Below are positions 9,191 through 19,421 of a DNA stretch of 64,000 nucleotides, in pieces. The stretch covers positions 1-64,000 of the forward strand of contig UQJE01000001.1 in assembly GCA_900541345.1 (NCBI GenBank), in the 5' to 3' direction. The notes under the pieces were generated by a model. The model had not been told where the DNA came from. It ran no database searches and saw nothing but the letters and a program-made list of their open reading frames with translations. Made by a program: the position numbers and the translations under genes. This stretch comes from an uncultured Blautia sp. Lineage in GTDB: Bacteria > Bacillota > Clostridia > Lachnospirales > Lachnospiraceae. The first letter of the stretch is position 1. Each line of letters starts with the position of its first letter.

Positions 9191-9709
9191 ATGGCAAATC
9201 CAATTCTTACTATTACTATGGAAAACGGCGATGTCATGAAAGCAGAATTATATCCGGAAATCGCCCCGAATACAGTAAATAACTTTATCAGCCTTGTAAA
9301 CAAGGGCTTCTATGACGGTCTTATTTTCCACCGTGTCATCAACGGATTTATGATTCAGGGCGGCTGCCCTAACGGAAACGGCATGGGCGGTCCCGGATAT
9401 ACAATCAAAGGCGAATTTGCACAGAACGGCTTTGCAAATGATTTAAAACATACGGAAGGCGTTCTCTCTATGGCGAGAGCTATGCACCCAGACTCTGCAG
9501 GAAGCCAGTTCTTTATTATGCATAAAACTTCTCCGCATCTTGACGGAGCTTACGCTGCCTTCGGCAAAATCACAGAAGGCATGGACGTTGTAAACCGCAT
9601 CGCAGAGGAGGACACCGATTACAGCGACCGTCCTCTTGACGAGCAGAAAATCAAATCCATGACTGTTGATACACTTGGCGTTACTTATCCAGAACCGGAA
9701 AAAATGTAA
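9191..9709 (+). CDS. ppiB: Cyclophilin-type peptidyl-prolyl isomerase
   Basis: 172 aa from the ATG at 9191 (MANPILTITM), which has AAGGAG about 10 nt upstream; the frame is open further upstream to 9122 but without a site. A single cytosolic cyclophilin domain: FHRVINGFMIQGG, then GSQFFIMH and the LDGAYAAFGKI stretch carry the catalytic and proline-binding residues. It is monocistronic, with its own promoter, and convergent with yigZ. Confidence 0.93.
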   Translation: MANPILTITMENGDVMKAELYPEIAPNTVNNFISLVNKGFYDGLIFHRVINGFMIQGGCPNGNGMGGPGYTIKGEFAQNGFANDLKHTEGVLSMARAMHPDSAGSQFFIMHKTSPHLDGAYAAFGKITEGMDVVNRIAEEDTDYSDRPLDEQKIKSMTVDTLGVTYPEPEKM

Positions 9710-9711
9710 TT

Positions 9712-10368
9712 TCAGCTTTCAAAGAGCTTTACTTCTCCTTCTATGGAGGCGAAGTAAAGTTCTTTTTCTTTCTGTATTTTTACCCGTCCATTCAACCCTT
9801 CTGTAATTTCCTTTTCCACTGCTTCTCTCTCCTCAGATGGAACCATAAGATGCAGAACAACCTTATCTGTATATTCGGAATCCAGAATAGGAAGCCCTCT
9901 TTCACCTGCAATATACTGGAGTTTTCCGATTCCTGTATAATCCGTTGTAACCGAAAGGGAATATCCGTATTTCTTTTCTATGACTGTGCTGTTTCTAAGT
10001 CCCTCCTGCACTGCTTTTGAATACGCACGCACAAGCCCTCCAGTTCCAAGAAGCACGCCTCCGAAATATCTTGTTACCACAACTGCCACATCGTATATAT
10101 CTTCTCCCAGAATCACATCAAGCATGGGCCGTCCTGCTGTCCCGGAAGGTTCTCCATCATCGCTGCATCTTGTATACTCTCTGTTTTTTCCAACAGAATA
10201 CACATAGCAGTTATGTCTTGCATCCCAGTATTTTTTCTTCATTTCTTCCAGAAATGCAAGTGCTTCCTCTTCTGTCTTTACAGGACGCACCGTTGCAATA
10301 AATCTTGATTTTTTTTCTGTAATTTCTCCCTCTCCGCCCTGATAAACGGTCTTATATTGTAAAAGCAT
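9712..10368 (-). CDS. yigZ: YigZ/IMPACT-family protein
   Basis: 218 aa, full family length: the N-terminal UPF0029 fold has the signatures DARHNCYVYSVG, SDDGEPSGTAGRP and VTRYFGGVLLGTGGLVRAYS, followed by the small ferredoxin-like C-terminal domain. Bacterial members are cytosolic and of uncertain function; eukaryotic IMPACT acts on the Gcn2 translation-control pathway. It is convergent with the cyclophilin gene only 2 nt away, so the two 3' ends share a terminator hairpin. Confidence 0.92.
   Translation of the reverse strand: MLLQYKTVYQGGEGEITEKKSRFIATVRPVKTEEEALAFLEEMKKKYWDARHNCYVYSVGKNREYTRCSDDGEPSGTAGRPMLDVILGEDIYDVAVVVTRYFGGVLLGTGGLVRAYSKAVQEGLRNSTVIEKKYGYSLSVTTDYTGIGKLQYIAGERGLPILDSEYTDKVVLHLMVPSEEREAVEKEITEGLNGRVKIQKEKELYFASIEGEVKLFES
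9721..9767 (+). terminator. Terminator hairpin of the cyclophilin gene, inside the yigZ 3' end
   Basis: CTTTACTTC (9727-9735) pairs with GAAGTAAAG (9751-9759), with a further CC/GG pair inside, followed by a T-run on the plus strand. It lies within the last codons of yigZ. Confidence 0.6.
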
Positions 10369-10535
10369 TCTTTTCCTCCCGATTTTCCCTGATTTCTTTC
10401 TTCAGTCTATCACGAATTTTCCAAAACTGCTACCCTTCCCTGTATTTCTTACATTTTCTTTCTGTTTTTGTTTATGATAATAATTATAAATATTTATGAA
10501 CTTTTTATTTAAGGGTTTATTTACGTATGCGAATT

Positions 10536-10544
10536 TGGTATAAT
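10536..10544 (+). promoter_or_regulatory. Extended -10 promoter of the penicillin-binding protein gene
   Basis: TGG directly followed by TATAAT (10539-10544). No good -35 box is present at the right distance, which fits an extended -10 promoter. An AAAGGAGG site follows, just before the ATG at 10571. Confidence 0.55.
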
Positions 10545-10570
10545 AAAACGGATTATAAAGGAGGAATATC

Positions 10571-13204
10571 ATGAATTACGGAAAAAAAGCCACCTCGAAG
10601 AAACGAAATTCTCTGATTTCCCGCACCTCAATGATGGGAAAAAGAGCGCACGTTTCTTTTATCCGGGTGCTGTTCATCTCTCTCATTGCCATATGTATAA
10701 TGGGGGCGTGTCTCGGTATCGGCTCTTTTAAGGGAGTCATTGACAATGCGCCAGATGTAGATGACATAGACATTATGCCGTTGGGCTACGCGTCATTTCT
10801 TTATGATGACCACGGCAATCAGCTTCGAAAACTGGCAGCTCCGGACTCAAACCGCCTTCCGGTATCCATCGAACAGATTCCTGAAGATTTGCAGCACGCA
10901 GTTGTCGCAATAGAGGACGAACGATTTTACGAGCATAACGGAATTGACGTCAGAGGTATTCTTCGTGCCGGTGTGAAAGCAATTACATCTGGAAATATTT
11001 CAGAGGGAGCCAGTACTATTACGCAGCAGCTCCTGAAAAACAATGTTTTTACAACCTGGACAAGCGAATCTACCTGGATTGAAAAATTCACCCGAAAGTT
11101 CCAGGAGCAGTACCTTGCCATTCAGGTAGAAGAAAAAATAGGCGACAAAAATGTAATCCTTGAGAATTACTTAAATACCATTAACCTGGGCGCAGGCGCT
11201 TACGGCGTACAGGCAGCAGCCCGCCAGTATTTTAATAAGGACGTATGGGATCTTAATCTTTCCGAGTGCGCTACTCTTGCAGGAATCACACAGAACCCAA
11301 GCAAATTTAATCCTATCGAAAATCCAAAGGATAATGCCAAACGAAGAAAAGAAGTTCTTCAGCATATGCTGGAGCAGGGATATATTGATCAGGCAAAATA
11401 TGAAGAAGCCTTAAACGACGATGTGTATTCCCGTATTCAGGCGGCTCAGGCAGAAACCTCCAGCAGCCGCAACAAAGTATATACTTACTTTGAAGACGAA
11501 CTTACAGACCAGATTATTAATGATCTGATGAATATTAAGGGGTATACAAAAGCACAGGCTCGAAATCTTCTGTACAGCGGCGGTCTGAAAATCATGACGA
11601 CACAGGATCCGAATATTCAGAAGATTCTTGATGAAGAATATTCCAACCCGGAAAACTATCCGGCAAACACACAGTACGCTCTTGATTACGCACTGACTGT
11701 AACCAATCCTGAGGGAAATGAAGTCAATTACAGCAAAGAAATGCTGAAACTGTTTTTCCAGAATGAAGATCCGGAATTTGATCTTTTATTTGCTTCCCAG
11801 GAAGAAGGACAGACTTATGTAGATCGCTATAAAGCAAGTATTCTTGCTGACGGAAGCAAGGTTGTTGCAGAGCGTGTGAATTTTGCACCGCAGCCGCAGT
11901 CTTCCATGAGCGTCATCGACCAGCATACAGGATATGTAAAAGCGATTATCGGAGGCCGTGGTGAGAAAACAGCAAGCCTTACCCTGAACCGTGCAACCGA
12001 CACAACACGTCAGCCCGGTTCTACTTTCAAAATTGTTTCCACATATGCTCCTGCATTAAACGAAATGGGAATGTCACTGGCAACCACATACGAAGACAAA
12101 GAAATCTTTTATCCTGACGGCTCTCCGGTAAATAACTACTCACGAACATACAGCGACAGCTGGATGACAATCCGTCAGGCAATCAGAAGCTCCATCAACA
12201 CAGTTGCAGTTCAGTGTCTTGAAGATGTGACTCCAGAACTCGGACTGAAATATCTTGATAACTTTGGATTTACAACACTTGCCCACGGTGAGGCAGACGA
12301 AAACGGTAATATCTACACAGACGCCAATCTTTCTACTGCTCTGGGTGGTATTACAAGCGGTGTTACAAACGTAGAGCTCTGTGCAGCCTACGCTTCTATT
12401 GCGAACAAAGGAAATTATATTAAACCGATTTATTACACACAGATTCTCGACCACAACGGAAACGTACTCATTGATAACACTTCCGCAGAGCGCTCTGTTA
12501 TTAAAGAAAGCACAGCATGGCTTCTTACAAACGCTATGGAAGATGTCGTTCAGAATGGTACTGGTAGAGCCTGCCAGCTTGATAATATGCCGGTTGCAGG
12601 TAAAACAGGTACAACCGACGATTACAATGATCTCTGGTTTGTAGGGTACACACCATACTACACCTGTGCCGTATGGTCCGGTTTTGACAACAATGAAAAA
12701 CTTCCGGAAGACGCAAGAAATTTCCACAAAAACTTATGGCGCAAGGTTATGAGCCGTATTCACGAAGGACTGGAATACAAGGAATTTGAACAGCCCGCAA
12801 GTGTAGAAAATACAAGTATCTGCGAAGAAACAGGACTTCTTCCAAGAGCAGGCTGTCCTGTTATCACGGAATACTTTGATGTGGGAACTCTTCCAACCGA
12901 ATACTGCGATCAGCACTTCTATGAACCGCCGGAAGAGGAATTCATCGAATATGAGGTAACTCCAACGCCGGAAGGTGAGATGCCAAATCCGGAAAATCCC
13001 GACGGTAATGGTGAAAACCAGGGCGGCGGCGATGGTTCCGGCGAAAATCCAGGCGGCGACGACGGCTCTGGCGAATACCCGGGTGGCGACGATGGCTCCG
13101 GCGAAAACCAGGGCGGCGGCGATGGTTCCGGTGAGAATTCAGGCGGAGATGACGGTTCCGGTGAAAACTCCGGTGGTGATGACGACATCATTTATTACGA
13201 CTAA
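10571..13204 (+). CDS. Class A penicillin-binding protein (transglycosylase and transpeptidase)
   Basis: 877 aa. A short basic cytoplasmic tail and one membrane segment (about 33-55) are followed by the glycosyltransferase 51 domain (EDERFYEHNGID, GASTITQQLLKN) that polymerises lipid II, then the transpeptidase domain with the active-site STFK (in QPGSTFK), the SSIN motif and KTGTT. The C-terminus is a Gly/Asp/Ser-rich tail of 10-aa repeats. It is a PBP1A-like septal or sidewall peptidoglycan synthase acting outside the membrane. It has its own promoter and a shared bidirectional terminator with the glucokinase gene. Confidence 0.93.
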   Translation: MNYGKKATSKKRNSLISRTSMMGKRAHVSFIRVLFISLIAICIMGACLGIGSFKGVIDNAPDVDDIDIMPLGYASFLYDDHGNQLRKLAAPDSNRLPVSIEQIPEDLQHAVVAIEDERFYEHNGIDVRGILRAGVKAITSGNISEGASTITQQLLKNNVFTTWTSESTWIEKFTRKFQEQYLAIQVEEKIGDKNVILENYLNTINLGAGAYGVQAAARQYFNKDVWDLNLSECATLAGITQNPSKFNPIENPKDNAKRRKEVLQHMLEQGYIDQAKYEEALNDDVYSRIQAAQAETSSSRNKVYTYFEDELTDQIINDLMNIKGYTKAQARNLLYSGGLKIMTTQDPNIQKILDEEYSNPENYPANTQYALDYALTVTNPEGNEVNYSKEMLKLFFQNEDPEFDLLFASQEEGQTYVDRYKASILADGSKVVAERVNFAPQPQSSMSVIDQHTGYVKAIIGGRGEKTASLTLNRATDTTRQPGSTFKIVSTYAPALNEMGMSLATTYEDKEIFYPDGSPVNNYSRTYSDSWMTIRQAIRSSINTVAVQCLEDVTPELGLKYLDNFGFTTLAHGEADENGNIYTDANLSTALGGITSGVTNVELCAAYASIANKGNYIKPIYYTQILDHNGNVLIDNTSAERSVIKESTAWLLTNAMEDVVQNGTGRACQLDNMPVAGKTGTTDDYNDLWFVGYTPYYTCAVWSGFDNNEKLPEDARNFHKNLWRKVMSRIHEGLEYKEFEQPASVENTSICEETGLLPRAGCPVITEYFDVGTLPTEYCDQHFYEPPEEEFIEYEVTPTPEGEMPNPENPDGNGENQGGGDGSGENPGGDDGSGEYPGGDDGSGENQGGGDGSGENSGGDDGSGENSGGDDDIIYYD
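13019..13168 (+). repeat. Five 30-bp tandem repeats in the penicillin-binding protein tail
   Basis: Residues 817-866 are five 10-aa units of the form xGGxDGSGEx (first residue Q, P or S). The DNA copies are similar but not identical, so copy number could vary by slippage. The tail is acidic and flexible, probably a spacer in the cell wall. Confidence 0.85.
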
Positions 13205-13213
13205 ACTAATATC

Positions 13214-13250
13214 AAAAAAATACAGCCACAAAATTGTGGCTGTATTTTTT
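13214..13250. terminator. Bidirectional terminator between the penicillin-binding protein and glucokinase genes
   Basis: An 11-bp perfect stem, TACAGCCACAA (13221-13231) with TTGTGGCTGTA (13234-13244), flanked by A7 on the left and T6 on the right, so it can serve both convergent genes. Confidence 0.9.
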
Positions 13251-13274
13251 ATGATATAAAAAGGTACATTTCTT

Positions 13275-14210
13275 TTAAAGTACCATTTTGGCTGCTCCGT
13301 AAATTCCCGCATCATTGCCAAGATTTGCAATGACAATCGGAGTTTCCCTGCAAGCAGAAAAGGCATATTTTTTGTAATGAGAAGCAATACAATCAACAAG
13401 CGGCTGACCTGCTTTGGAAACGCCTCCGCCGATAACAATTGTCTCTGGATCTACTACTGCAGTAAACATAGCAAGAGCTCCTCCCAGAATTTCTCCTACC
13501 TTATCCATTACACGTACCGAAAGAGCATCTCCGCTTTTGTATCCGTCCAAAACAGCTTTTGCAGACAGTTCTTTTTCCTCTCGTAAAACACTCGGCTCTT
13601 CTGAGGATGCCAGTGCCTGTTTTGCAAGGCGTACGATTCCTGTCGCAGAAGTATACTGCTCCAGACATCCTTTATTTCCACAATTGCAGGTTTCTGTCTC
13701 ATCGTGCATTACATTTGCGTGACCGATTTCTCCGCCTGCTCCGTGATGACCGGCAACAATTTTTCCGTCTACGATAATTCCACCGCCCACACCTGTCCCA
13801 AGTGTGACAAGAATCACGTTTTTCGCACCAGCTGCTGCACCTTTCCATGCTTCTCCAAGGGCTGCTACATTAGCGTCATTTCCCACTTTTACAGTAAGTC
13901 CTGTCAGCTCATTCAGTTCTTTTGAAAGTTTTTTATATCCCCAGAAAAGATTAACTGCTGCAATTACATCTCCCTCTGCATTAACAGGACCGGGAACTCC
14001 AATACCAATTCCATCTACCTCTTCTTTGGAAATATTTTTTTCTGCCAGCTTCTCTTCGATTGTTTTCGCAACATCAGGTACAATTTCAGAACCGTTATTT
14101 TCTGTTCTTGTAGGAATTTCCCATTTCTCCACAAGTGTCCCATCCGTCTTAAAAAGCCCGCATTTTACAGTTGTTCCCCCTACATCAATACCAAAACAAT
14201 ATAAACCCAT
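13275..14210 (-). CDS. glcK: ROK-family glucokinase
   Basis: 311 aa. The ATP-binding DVGGTTVKCGLF lies near the N-terminus, and the ROK zinc motif CNCGNKGCLEQYTSA follows a conserved GEIGH. These indicate a cytosolic sugar kinase, most likely glucose to glucose-6-phosphate; other hexoses such as N-acetylmannosamine cannot be excluded by eye. It is encoded after hprK and uvrC on the minus strand, which places it in a carbon-control operon. Confidence 0.88.
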   Translation of the reverse strand: MGLYCFGIDVGGTTVKCGLFKTDGTLVEKWEIPTRTENNGSEIVPDVAKTIEEKLAEKNISKEEVDGIGIGVPGPVNAEGDVIAAVNLFWGYKKLSKELNELTGLTVKVGNDANVAALGEAWKGAAAGAKNVILVTLGTGVGGGIIVDGKIVAGHHGAGGEIGHANVMHDETETCNCGNKGCLEQYTSATGIVRLAKQALASSEEPSVLREEKELSAKAVLDGYKSGDALSVRVMDKVGEILGGALAMFTAVVDPETIVIGGGVSKAGQPLVDCIASHYKKYAFSACRETPIVIANLGNDAGIYGAAKMVL

Positions 14211-14250
14211 GATTTCTTCCCTTTCTTATGTCTCTTCTTGTCGCACTTAA

Positions 14251-15183
14251 TTAATTTCCGCGTTTTTTCGCAATATTTGCCTGTACACGCTTATACAGTT
14301 CTTCCGCCGCATTATATCCCATCTTCTTCTGTCTGTGGTTGACAGCAGCAGACTCTACAATAATGGCAAGGTTACGACCCGGACGGATAGGCAGAGAATG
14401 GCAGACAATCTTGTTTCCGAGATACTCTGTATACTCCTCCTGAAGTCCAAGACGGTCATATTCCTTATCCTTATCCCACTCTTCCAGTTTAATTACAAGA
14501 TCTACGGACTGGGTATCTTTTACACTTTCCACACCAAATAATGTTTTTACATCAATGATGCCAATACCGCGCAGCTCAATAAAATGTCTTGTAATATCCG
14601 GTGCAGAACCTACCAGCGTCACATCGCTGACTTTTCGAAGTTCTACTACATCATCACTTACAAGGCGGTGCCCTCTTTTAATCAGCTCCAGAGCTGCCTC
14701 ACTTTTTCCGATTCCGCTCTCTCCTGTAATCAATACACCTTCCCCGTATACATCTACAAGAACGCCGTGAATAGAAATACAAGGTGCAAGCTGAACACCC
14801 AGCCAGCGGATAATCTCAGCCATAAAGCTGGATGTTGTTCTGTCCGTAACAAAAATCGGAACCTTATATTTCAATGCCAGGTCTATCATATCCTGTGACG
14901 GTCTTGTCATTGTACTGAAAATCACACAGGGAATTTTGCTGGAAATAAACCGCTCATATTTGAAAAGCCGTTCCGCATCACTTAACTGCATCAGGTACGT
15001 AAATTCTACATATCCGATAATCTGTACACGCTCATTTGCAAAATGCTCCAGATATCCGGTAAGCTGCAGCGCCGGACGATTGATTTCCGCTGTTTTAATA
15101 AGAATTTCAGACAGATCAAGCTCTGGTGTTAAATTTGTAAGCTCCAGTTCCTGAGCCATCTTTGTCAACTGCACACCTTTCAT
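14251..15183 (-). CDS. hprK: HPr kinase/phosphorylase
   Basis: Bifunctional regulator that phosphorylates HPr on Ser46 or removes that phosphate, setting carbon catabolite repression. The start at 15183 (MKGVQLTKMAQ, 310 aa) has GAGGAG 7 nt upstream; an earlier ATG at 15198 is not needed. The P-loop GESGIGKSEAALEL and the HprK signature around LRGIGIIDVKTLFGV are clear. It lies between uvrC and the glucokinase gene. Confidence 0.94.
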   Translation of the reverse strand: MKGVQLTKMAQELELTNLTPELDLSEILIKTAEINRPALQLTGYLEHFANERVQIIGYVEFTYLMQLSDAERLFKYERFISSKIPCVIFSTMTRPSQDMIDLALKYKVPIFVTDRTTSSFMAEIIRWLGVQLAPCISIHGVLVDVYGEGVLITGESGIGKSEAALELIKRGHRLVSDDVVELRKVSDVTLVGSAPDITRHFIELRGIGIIDVKTLFGVESVKDTQSVDLVIKLEEWDKDKEYDRLGLQEEYTEYLGNKIVCHSLPIRPGRNLAIIVESAAVNHRQKKMGYNAAEELYKRVQANIAKKRGN

Positions 15184-15243
15184 ATGTCGTCTCCTCATTT
15201 CTCTTCTGATATGTCAATATTGTATCATGAATCCCTGTTCACT

Positions 15244-17115
15244 TCAACGCTTTCCCTTTTCCATTTCTTCTTTTCCATGAAAAAATTCATAGACCTTTTC
15301 CGCACTTGCTGCATTCATGCTCTCCGTATGGATCAGTTCCTCAAGCGAGGCATCACGAATCTGTTCCAGAGATTTAAATTTTCGCATCAAAGCCTTTCTT
15401 CTCGTCTCCCCGATTCCCGGAATATCATCAAGAACAGAATGCACCTGTCCTTTGCTTCGAAGGGAGCGATGGTATTCGATTGCAAAACGATGTGCCTCAT
15501 CCTGGATTCTTGTAATAAGCCGAAAACCTTCACTCGAAGTGTCAACCGGTATTTCCACATTATTATAGTATAGACCTCTTGTCCTGTGATGGTCATCTTT
15601 TACCATTCCGCATACAGGAAGAGAAATCCCAAGCTTGTCCAGAACTTTCAGTGCAATATTTACCTGTCCTCTTCCACCATCCATCAAAATAAGATCCGGA
15701 AGCCTGGAAAAGCTGTCGAACTCTCCTGTACTTTCATGAGTAAATCTTCTTGTGAGCACTTCCTCCATGCTTGCATAATCATTCGCGCCCTGTACCCACT
15801 TAATCTTAAATTTTCTGTAATCGCTTTTTTTCGGCTTTCCTTTTTCATAGACAACCATAGAACCGACAGACTCAAATCCGCTGATATTGGAAATATCAAA
15901 AGCTTCCATACGTGAAAGACCTGAAAGGCCCAGCCAGCTCTCGATTTCTTTTACCGCCCCAATTGTCCTTCCTTCTTCCCGCTTAATGCGCTCTCTGTCC
16001 TTTTCCAGAACCATTCTGGCATTTTCTTCCGCAAGCTCCACCAACTTCTCTTTCGTTCCTTTTTTCGGAACATGAATATGCACATTCTGCCCCCTTCTGG
16101 CAGTCAGCCATTCCTCAATAAGTTCTTTGTCCTCTATCTCTCTCTGTAGTACAATCTCTCCCGGTATAAAAGGCGTTCCTGCGTAAAACTGCTTCATAAA
16201 ACTGGAAAGAACCTGTGCCCTTGTATCTCCTCTGGCAACGCGCAGAAAAAAGTGCTCTCTTCCAATTAGCTTTCCTCCGCGAATAAAAAACACCTGCACG
16301 ACCGCATCCTGCTCTCTTAAATCCTCACTGTCATCCATAGAAGCCGCAATGATATCTTTATTTTCTTCCCCATAGGAAGTAATTTTCTGACGTTCCCCTA
16401 TTTTCTGTATACTCCTTATTAAGTCCCGATAGCCCATCGCATCCTCAAACCGCATTTCCTCTGAGGCTTTCTGCATTTTCTCTGTTAAATCCGCAATCGT
16501 ATCCTGAAAATTTCCATTTAAAAATTTAAGAACCTGGTCAATGTTTTTCCGGTACTCCTCCTTTGGCACATTTCCCTGACAGGGAGCTGTACACTGGTTC
16601 ATATGGTAATAAAGACACGGTCTGTCCTTTTTACAGTCTCTGGGAAGCACACGATTACAGGAGCGTACCATATAAAGCTTTCTCACAAGCTCAATCACAT
16701 CTTTTACAGCGCCTGCGCTTGTATATGGTCCAAAATATTTGCACTTGTCCTTCTTCATCCTCCTGGCAAACAACACCCTTGGAAACTCCTCATTTACAGT
16801 TACTTTTATAAAAGGATAGCTCTTATCATCCTTCAACATAGTATTGTACTTCGGTCTATGCTCTTTTATCAGATTACACTCCAGAACAAGCGCCTCCAGC
16901 TCAGAGTCTGTAATAATATATTCAAACCGGGCAATATGCGTTACCATCTGCTCAATTTTTGCTCCTTTATTTCGGCTGCTCTGAAAATACTGGCGTACTC
17001 TGTTTTTCAGGCTCACCGCCTTGCCAATGTAAATGATGTCATCTTTTTCATCATGCATAATATAGACTCCCGGCTTTGCCGGAAGCTTTTTTAATTCTTC
17101 CTCTATCTGAAACAT
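15244..17115 (-). CDS. uvrC: Excinuclease ABC subunit C
   Basis: 623 aa. The N-terminal GIY-YIG nuclease ([18 protein letters not shown]) makes the 3' incision. The UVR motif near residue 210 binds UvrB. The RNase H-like C-terminal nuclease ([20 protein letters not shown]) makes the 5' incision, followed by helix-hairpin-helix DNA binding ([16 protein letters not shown]). It is a normal-length nucleotide excision repair protein, first of the uvrC-hprK-glcK run. Confidence 0.95.
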   Translation of the reverse strand: MFQIEEELKKLPAKPGVYIMHDEKDDIIYIGKAVSLKNRVRQYFQSSRNKGAKIEQMVTHIARFEYIITDSELEALVLECNLIKEHRPKYNTMLKDDKSYPFIKVTVNEEFPRVLFARRMKKDKCKYFGPYTSAGAVKDVIELVRKLYMVRSCNRVLPRDCKKDRPCLYYHMNQCTAPCQGNVPKEEYRKNIDQVLKFLNGNFQDTIADLTEKMQKASEEMRFEDAMGYRDLIRSIQKIGERQKITSYGEENKDIIAASMDDSEDLREQDAVVQVFFIRGGKLIGREHFFLRVARGDTRAQVLSSFMKQFYAGTPFIPGEIVLQREIEDKELIEEWLTARRGQNVHIHVPKKGTKEKLVELAEENARMVLEKDRERIKREEGRTIGAVKEIESWLGLSGLSRMEAFDISNISGFESVGSMVVYEKGKPKKSDYRKFKIKWVQGANDYASMEEVLTRRFTHESTGEFDSFSRLPDLILMDGGRGQVNIALKVLDKLGISLPVCGMVKDDHHRTRGLYYNNVEIPVDTSSEGFRLITRIQDEAHRFAIEYHRSLRSKGQVHSVLDDIPGIGETRRKALMRKFKSLEQIRDASLEELIHTESMNAASAEKVYEFFHGKEEMEKGKR

Positions 17116-17169
17116 ATGGAAATCGCCTCCGTTCTGTTATGGTTGTAGTATCATACAAAGGTTAAAAGA

Positions 17170-17196
17170 GAAAGAAAACCGGGAAAATTCCCGGTT
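17170..17196 (-). terminator. Terminator of ftsH
   Basis: A stem of AACCGGGAA (17177-17185) with TTCCCGGTT (17188-17196) and a 2-nt loop. Read on the minus strand it is followed by a T-rich tract, at the right place after the ftsH stop. Confidence 0.7.
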
Positions 17197-17212
17197 CTCT
17201 GTGATTTTTATT

Positions 17213-19222
17213 TTATTCCTCCGTCTGCTCGTTCACAGGGAGTGTCTCTTCCGGCTCTGTTGTTCCCAAAGTCGGTTCTTCTTTTTTCTCCGGTTCTGAA
17301 AAATCCAGCTCATCAAGATTTTCAGGAATTTCCATTCCTTTTTCTACTGCCCGGAAAATCTTCATAAATTCTTTGCCTGTAATCGTTTCCTTGCGGATAA
17401 GATAATCTGCAATTTTATCAAGAGCCTCTCTGTGCCCTCCGATCAGGCGTTTCGCTTCATCATAAGAACGATGCAGAAGCTCCATTACCTCATGGTCAAC
17501 TTCTGTTGCCGTATCATCACCACAGTTTAGCACTGCACGACCGCTTAAATATTGATCTTCCTGTGCAGCAAGTCCCATAAGCCCAAATCGCTCGGACATT
17601 CCGTACTGCGTAATCATAGCGCGCGCCACTTTTGTTGCCTGCTCAATATCGTTTGCTGCTCCTGTTGTCACAGTATCAAACACAAGCTCCTCTGCCGCTC
17701 TTCCTCCCAGATAGCCAACAAGCATTGCTTCCAGCTCTTTCTGTGTGTTAAGATATTTCTCTTCCTCAGGAACCTGCATGACATAACCAAGTGCTCCCAT
17801 TGTACGCGGTACAATGGTAATCTTCTGTACAGGCTCTGCATCTTTCTGTAAAGCGCTCACAAGTGCATGTCCAACTTCATGATAAGAAACAATTTTCCGC
17901 TCCTGAGTGCTTAAAATGCGATCTTTCTTTTCTTTACCTACAAGAACTACTTCCACAGATTCCAGAAGATCTTTCTGGGAAACGGCTTTTCTTCCATTCT
18001 TTACGGCAAGAATGGCAGCCTCATTGATCATATTTGCAAGATCAGAACCAACTGCTCCTGATGTGGCAAGGGCAATCGCCTCAAAATCCACCGTATCGTC
18101 AAGAAGCACGTCTTTTGCATGTACCTTCAAAATATCAATACGGCCTTTTAAGTCAGGGCGATCCACAATTACCCGTCTGTCAAAGCGTCCCGGACGGAGA
18201 AGCGCGGGGTCAAGCACCTCCGGACGGTTTGTTGCCGCAAGAATCAGAAGACCTTTTGAAGTGTCAAATCCGTCCATCTCTGCGAGAAGCTGATTTAATG
18301 TCTGTTCCCTCTCATCATTTCCTCCGCCGTATCTGGAATCACGGCTCTTTCCAATTGCGTCAATCTCATCGATAAAAACGATACACGGCGCGTTCTTCTT
18401 TGCTTCCTCAAAAAGGTCGCGGACACGTGACGCACCCACACCTACAAACATTTCCACAAACTCGGAACCGGAAAGAGAGAAAAACGGCACATGCGCCTCT
18501 CCGGCCACAGCCTTGGCAAGAAGGGTTTTTCCTGTTCCCGGAGGTCCTACAAGAAGCGCTCCTTTGGGAAGTTTTGCTCCGATGGTTGTGTATTTTCCCG
18601 GATTATGAAGGAAGTCTACAACCTCCTGAAGAGACTCTTTTGCCTCGTCCTGTCCTGCCACATCCTTAAAGGTAATGCCTGTTTCCTTCTGAATATAAGC
18701 CTTTGCGCGGCTCTTTCCCACACCGCCCATCATTCCGCCGCCTTTATTCATACGGCGCATAAAGAAAGTAAGCATTCCAAAAAGAAGTATGGTTGGAAGA
18801 AGCACGCTCAGCATCGTTGAAAGGAATCCTCCCAGCGCATCCGGCGGCTCTGATTTAAAAATAATATCCGTTCCTTCCAGACGTTTTGTAAGCGCCGTCT
18901 CATCTTCCATCTGATTTGTGTAATATGTCTGCTCCTGAAATGCATTTTTCTGATTTTTCGGAACAATCGTAACGATTTCAGAGCCAACCTCCAGGGTGAC
19001 TTCTTTTATCTGATCCTTCTCGACCATTTCAATAAATTTGTCGTATGTGATTTCACTTGAGCCGTCCTTCAGCATATTTGTAAACAGGCTGAAGCACACA
19101 AGAGTCACTATCAGACATATTAAAAACGCCAGTATAGACTGGTGATTTTTATTGGGCCCCTGTTTTCCCGGTCCCTGCTCCGGGCGATTTGGATCCCGGT
19201 TATTATCTCTGTTATTGTCCAT
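17213..19222 (-). CDS. ftsH: ATP-dependent zinc metalloprotease FtsH
   Basis: 669 aa from the ATG at 19222 ([10 protein letters not shown]), which has AGGAGG 6 nt upstream; the frame is open to 19291. Two membrane segments flank a small extracytoplasmic domain, then an AAA module ([22 protein letters not shown], second region of homology RPGRFDRRV) and the M41 protease with HEVGH. It degrades membrane and regulatory proteins. The acidic tail after about residue 625 is low complexity. Confidence 0.95.
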   Translation of the reverse strand: MDNNRDNNRDPNRPEQGPGKQGPNKNHQSILAFLICLIVTLVCFSLFTNMLKDGSSEITYDKFIEMVEKDQIKEVTLEVGSEIVTIVPKNQKNAFQEQTYYTNQMEDETALTKRLEGTDIIFKSEPPDALGGFLSTMLSVLLPTILLFGMLTFFMRRMNKGGGMMGGVGKSRAKAYIQKETGITFKDVAGQDEAKESLQEVVDFLHNPGKYTTIGAKLPKGALLVGPPGTGKTLLAKAVAGEAHVPFFSLSGSEFVEMFVGVGASRVRDLFEEAKKNAPCIVFIDEIDAIGKSRDSRYGGGNDEREQTLNQLLAEMDGFDTSKGLLILAATNRPEVLDPALLRPGRFDRRVIVDRPDLKGRIDILKVHAKDVLLDDTVDFEAIALATSGAVGSDLANMINEAAILAVKNGRKAVSQKDLLESVEVVLVGKEKKDRILSTQERKIVSYHEVGHALVSALQKDAEPVQKITIVPRTMGALGYVMQVPEEEKYLNTQKELEAMLVGYLGGRAAEELVFDTVTTGAANDIEQATKVARAMITQYGMSERFGLMGLAAQEDQYLSGRAVLNCGDDTATEVDHEVMELLHRSYDEAKRLIGGHREALDKIADYLIRKETITGKEFMKIFRAVEKGMEIPENLDELDFSEPEKKEEPTLGTTEPEETLPVNEQTEE

Positions 19223-19250
19223 CTCATTCCTCCTATTGTTGTCCTTTCTT

Positions 19251-19279
19251 ATTATAAGAAGAAATTGTATATAAATCAA
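19251..19279 (-). promoter_or_regulatory. Sigma-A promoter of ftsH
   Basis: On the minus strand: -35 TTGATT (19279-19274), 17-nt spacer, -10 TATAAT (19256-19251), about 30 nt before the start codon. Confidence 0.75.
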
Positions 19280-19421
19280 CAAGGAAATCACAGTTTCCCC
19301 TTATTTCCGAATATTTTCAAAAAAAATTCACACAAATTTCCGGAATTGTAGTATACTAGAAAGAGTATTTTTTAAATGACACGTGATACTATATTTATAT
19401 ATCAAAAGAAAGGAAAAACAA

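Noticed and set aside
12919..13191. Antisense 90-aa frame rich in Pro/Ser opposite the penicillin-binding protein tail
   Set aside because: It is the complement of the 30-bp repeats; no RBS and no independent protein character.
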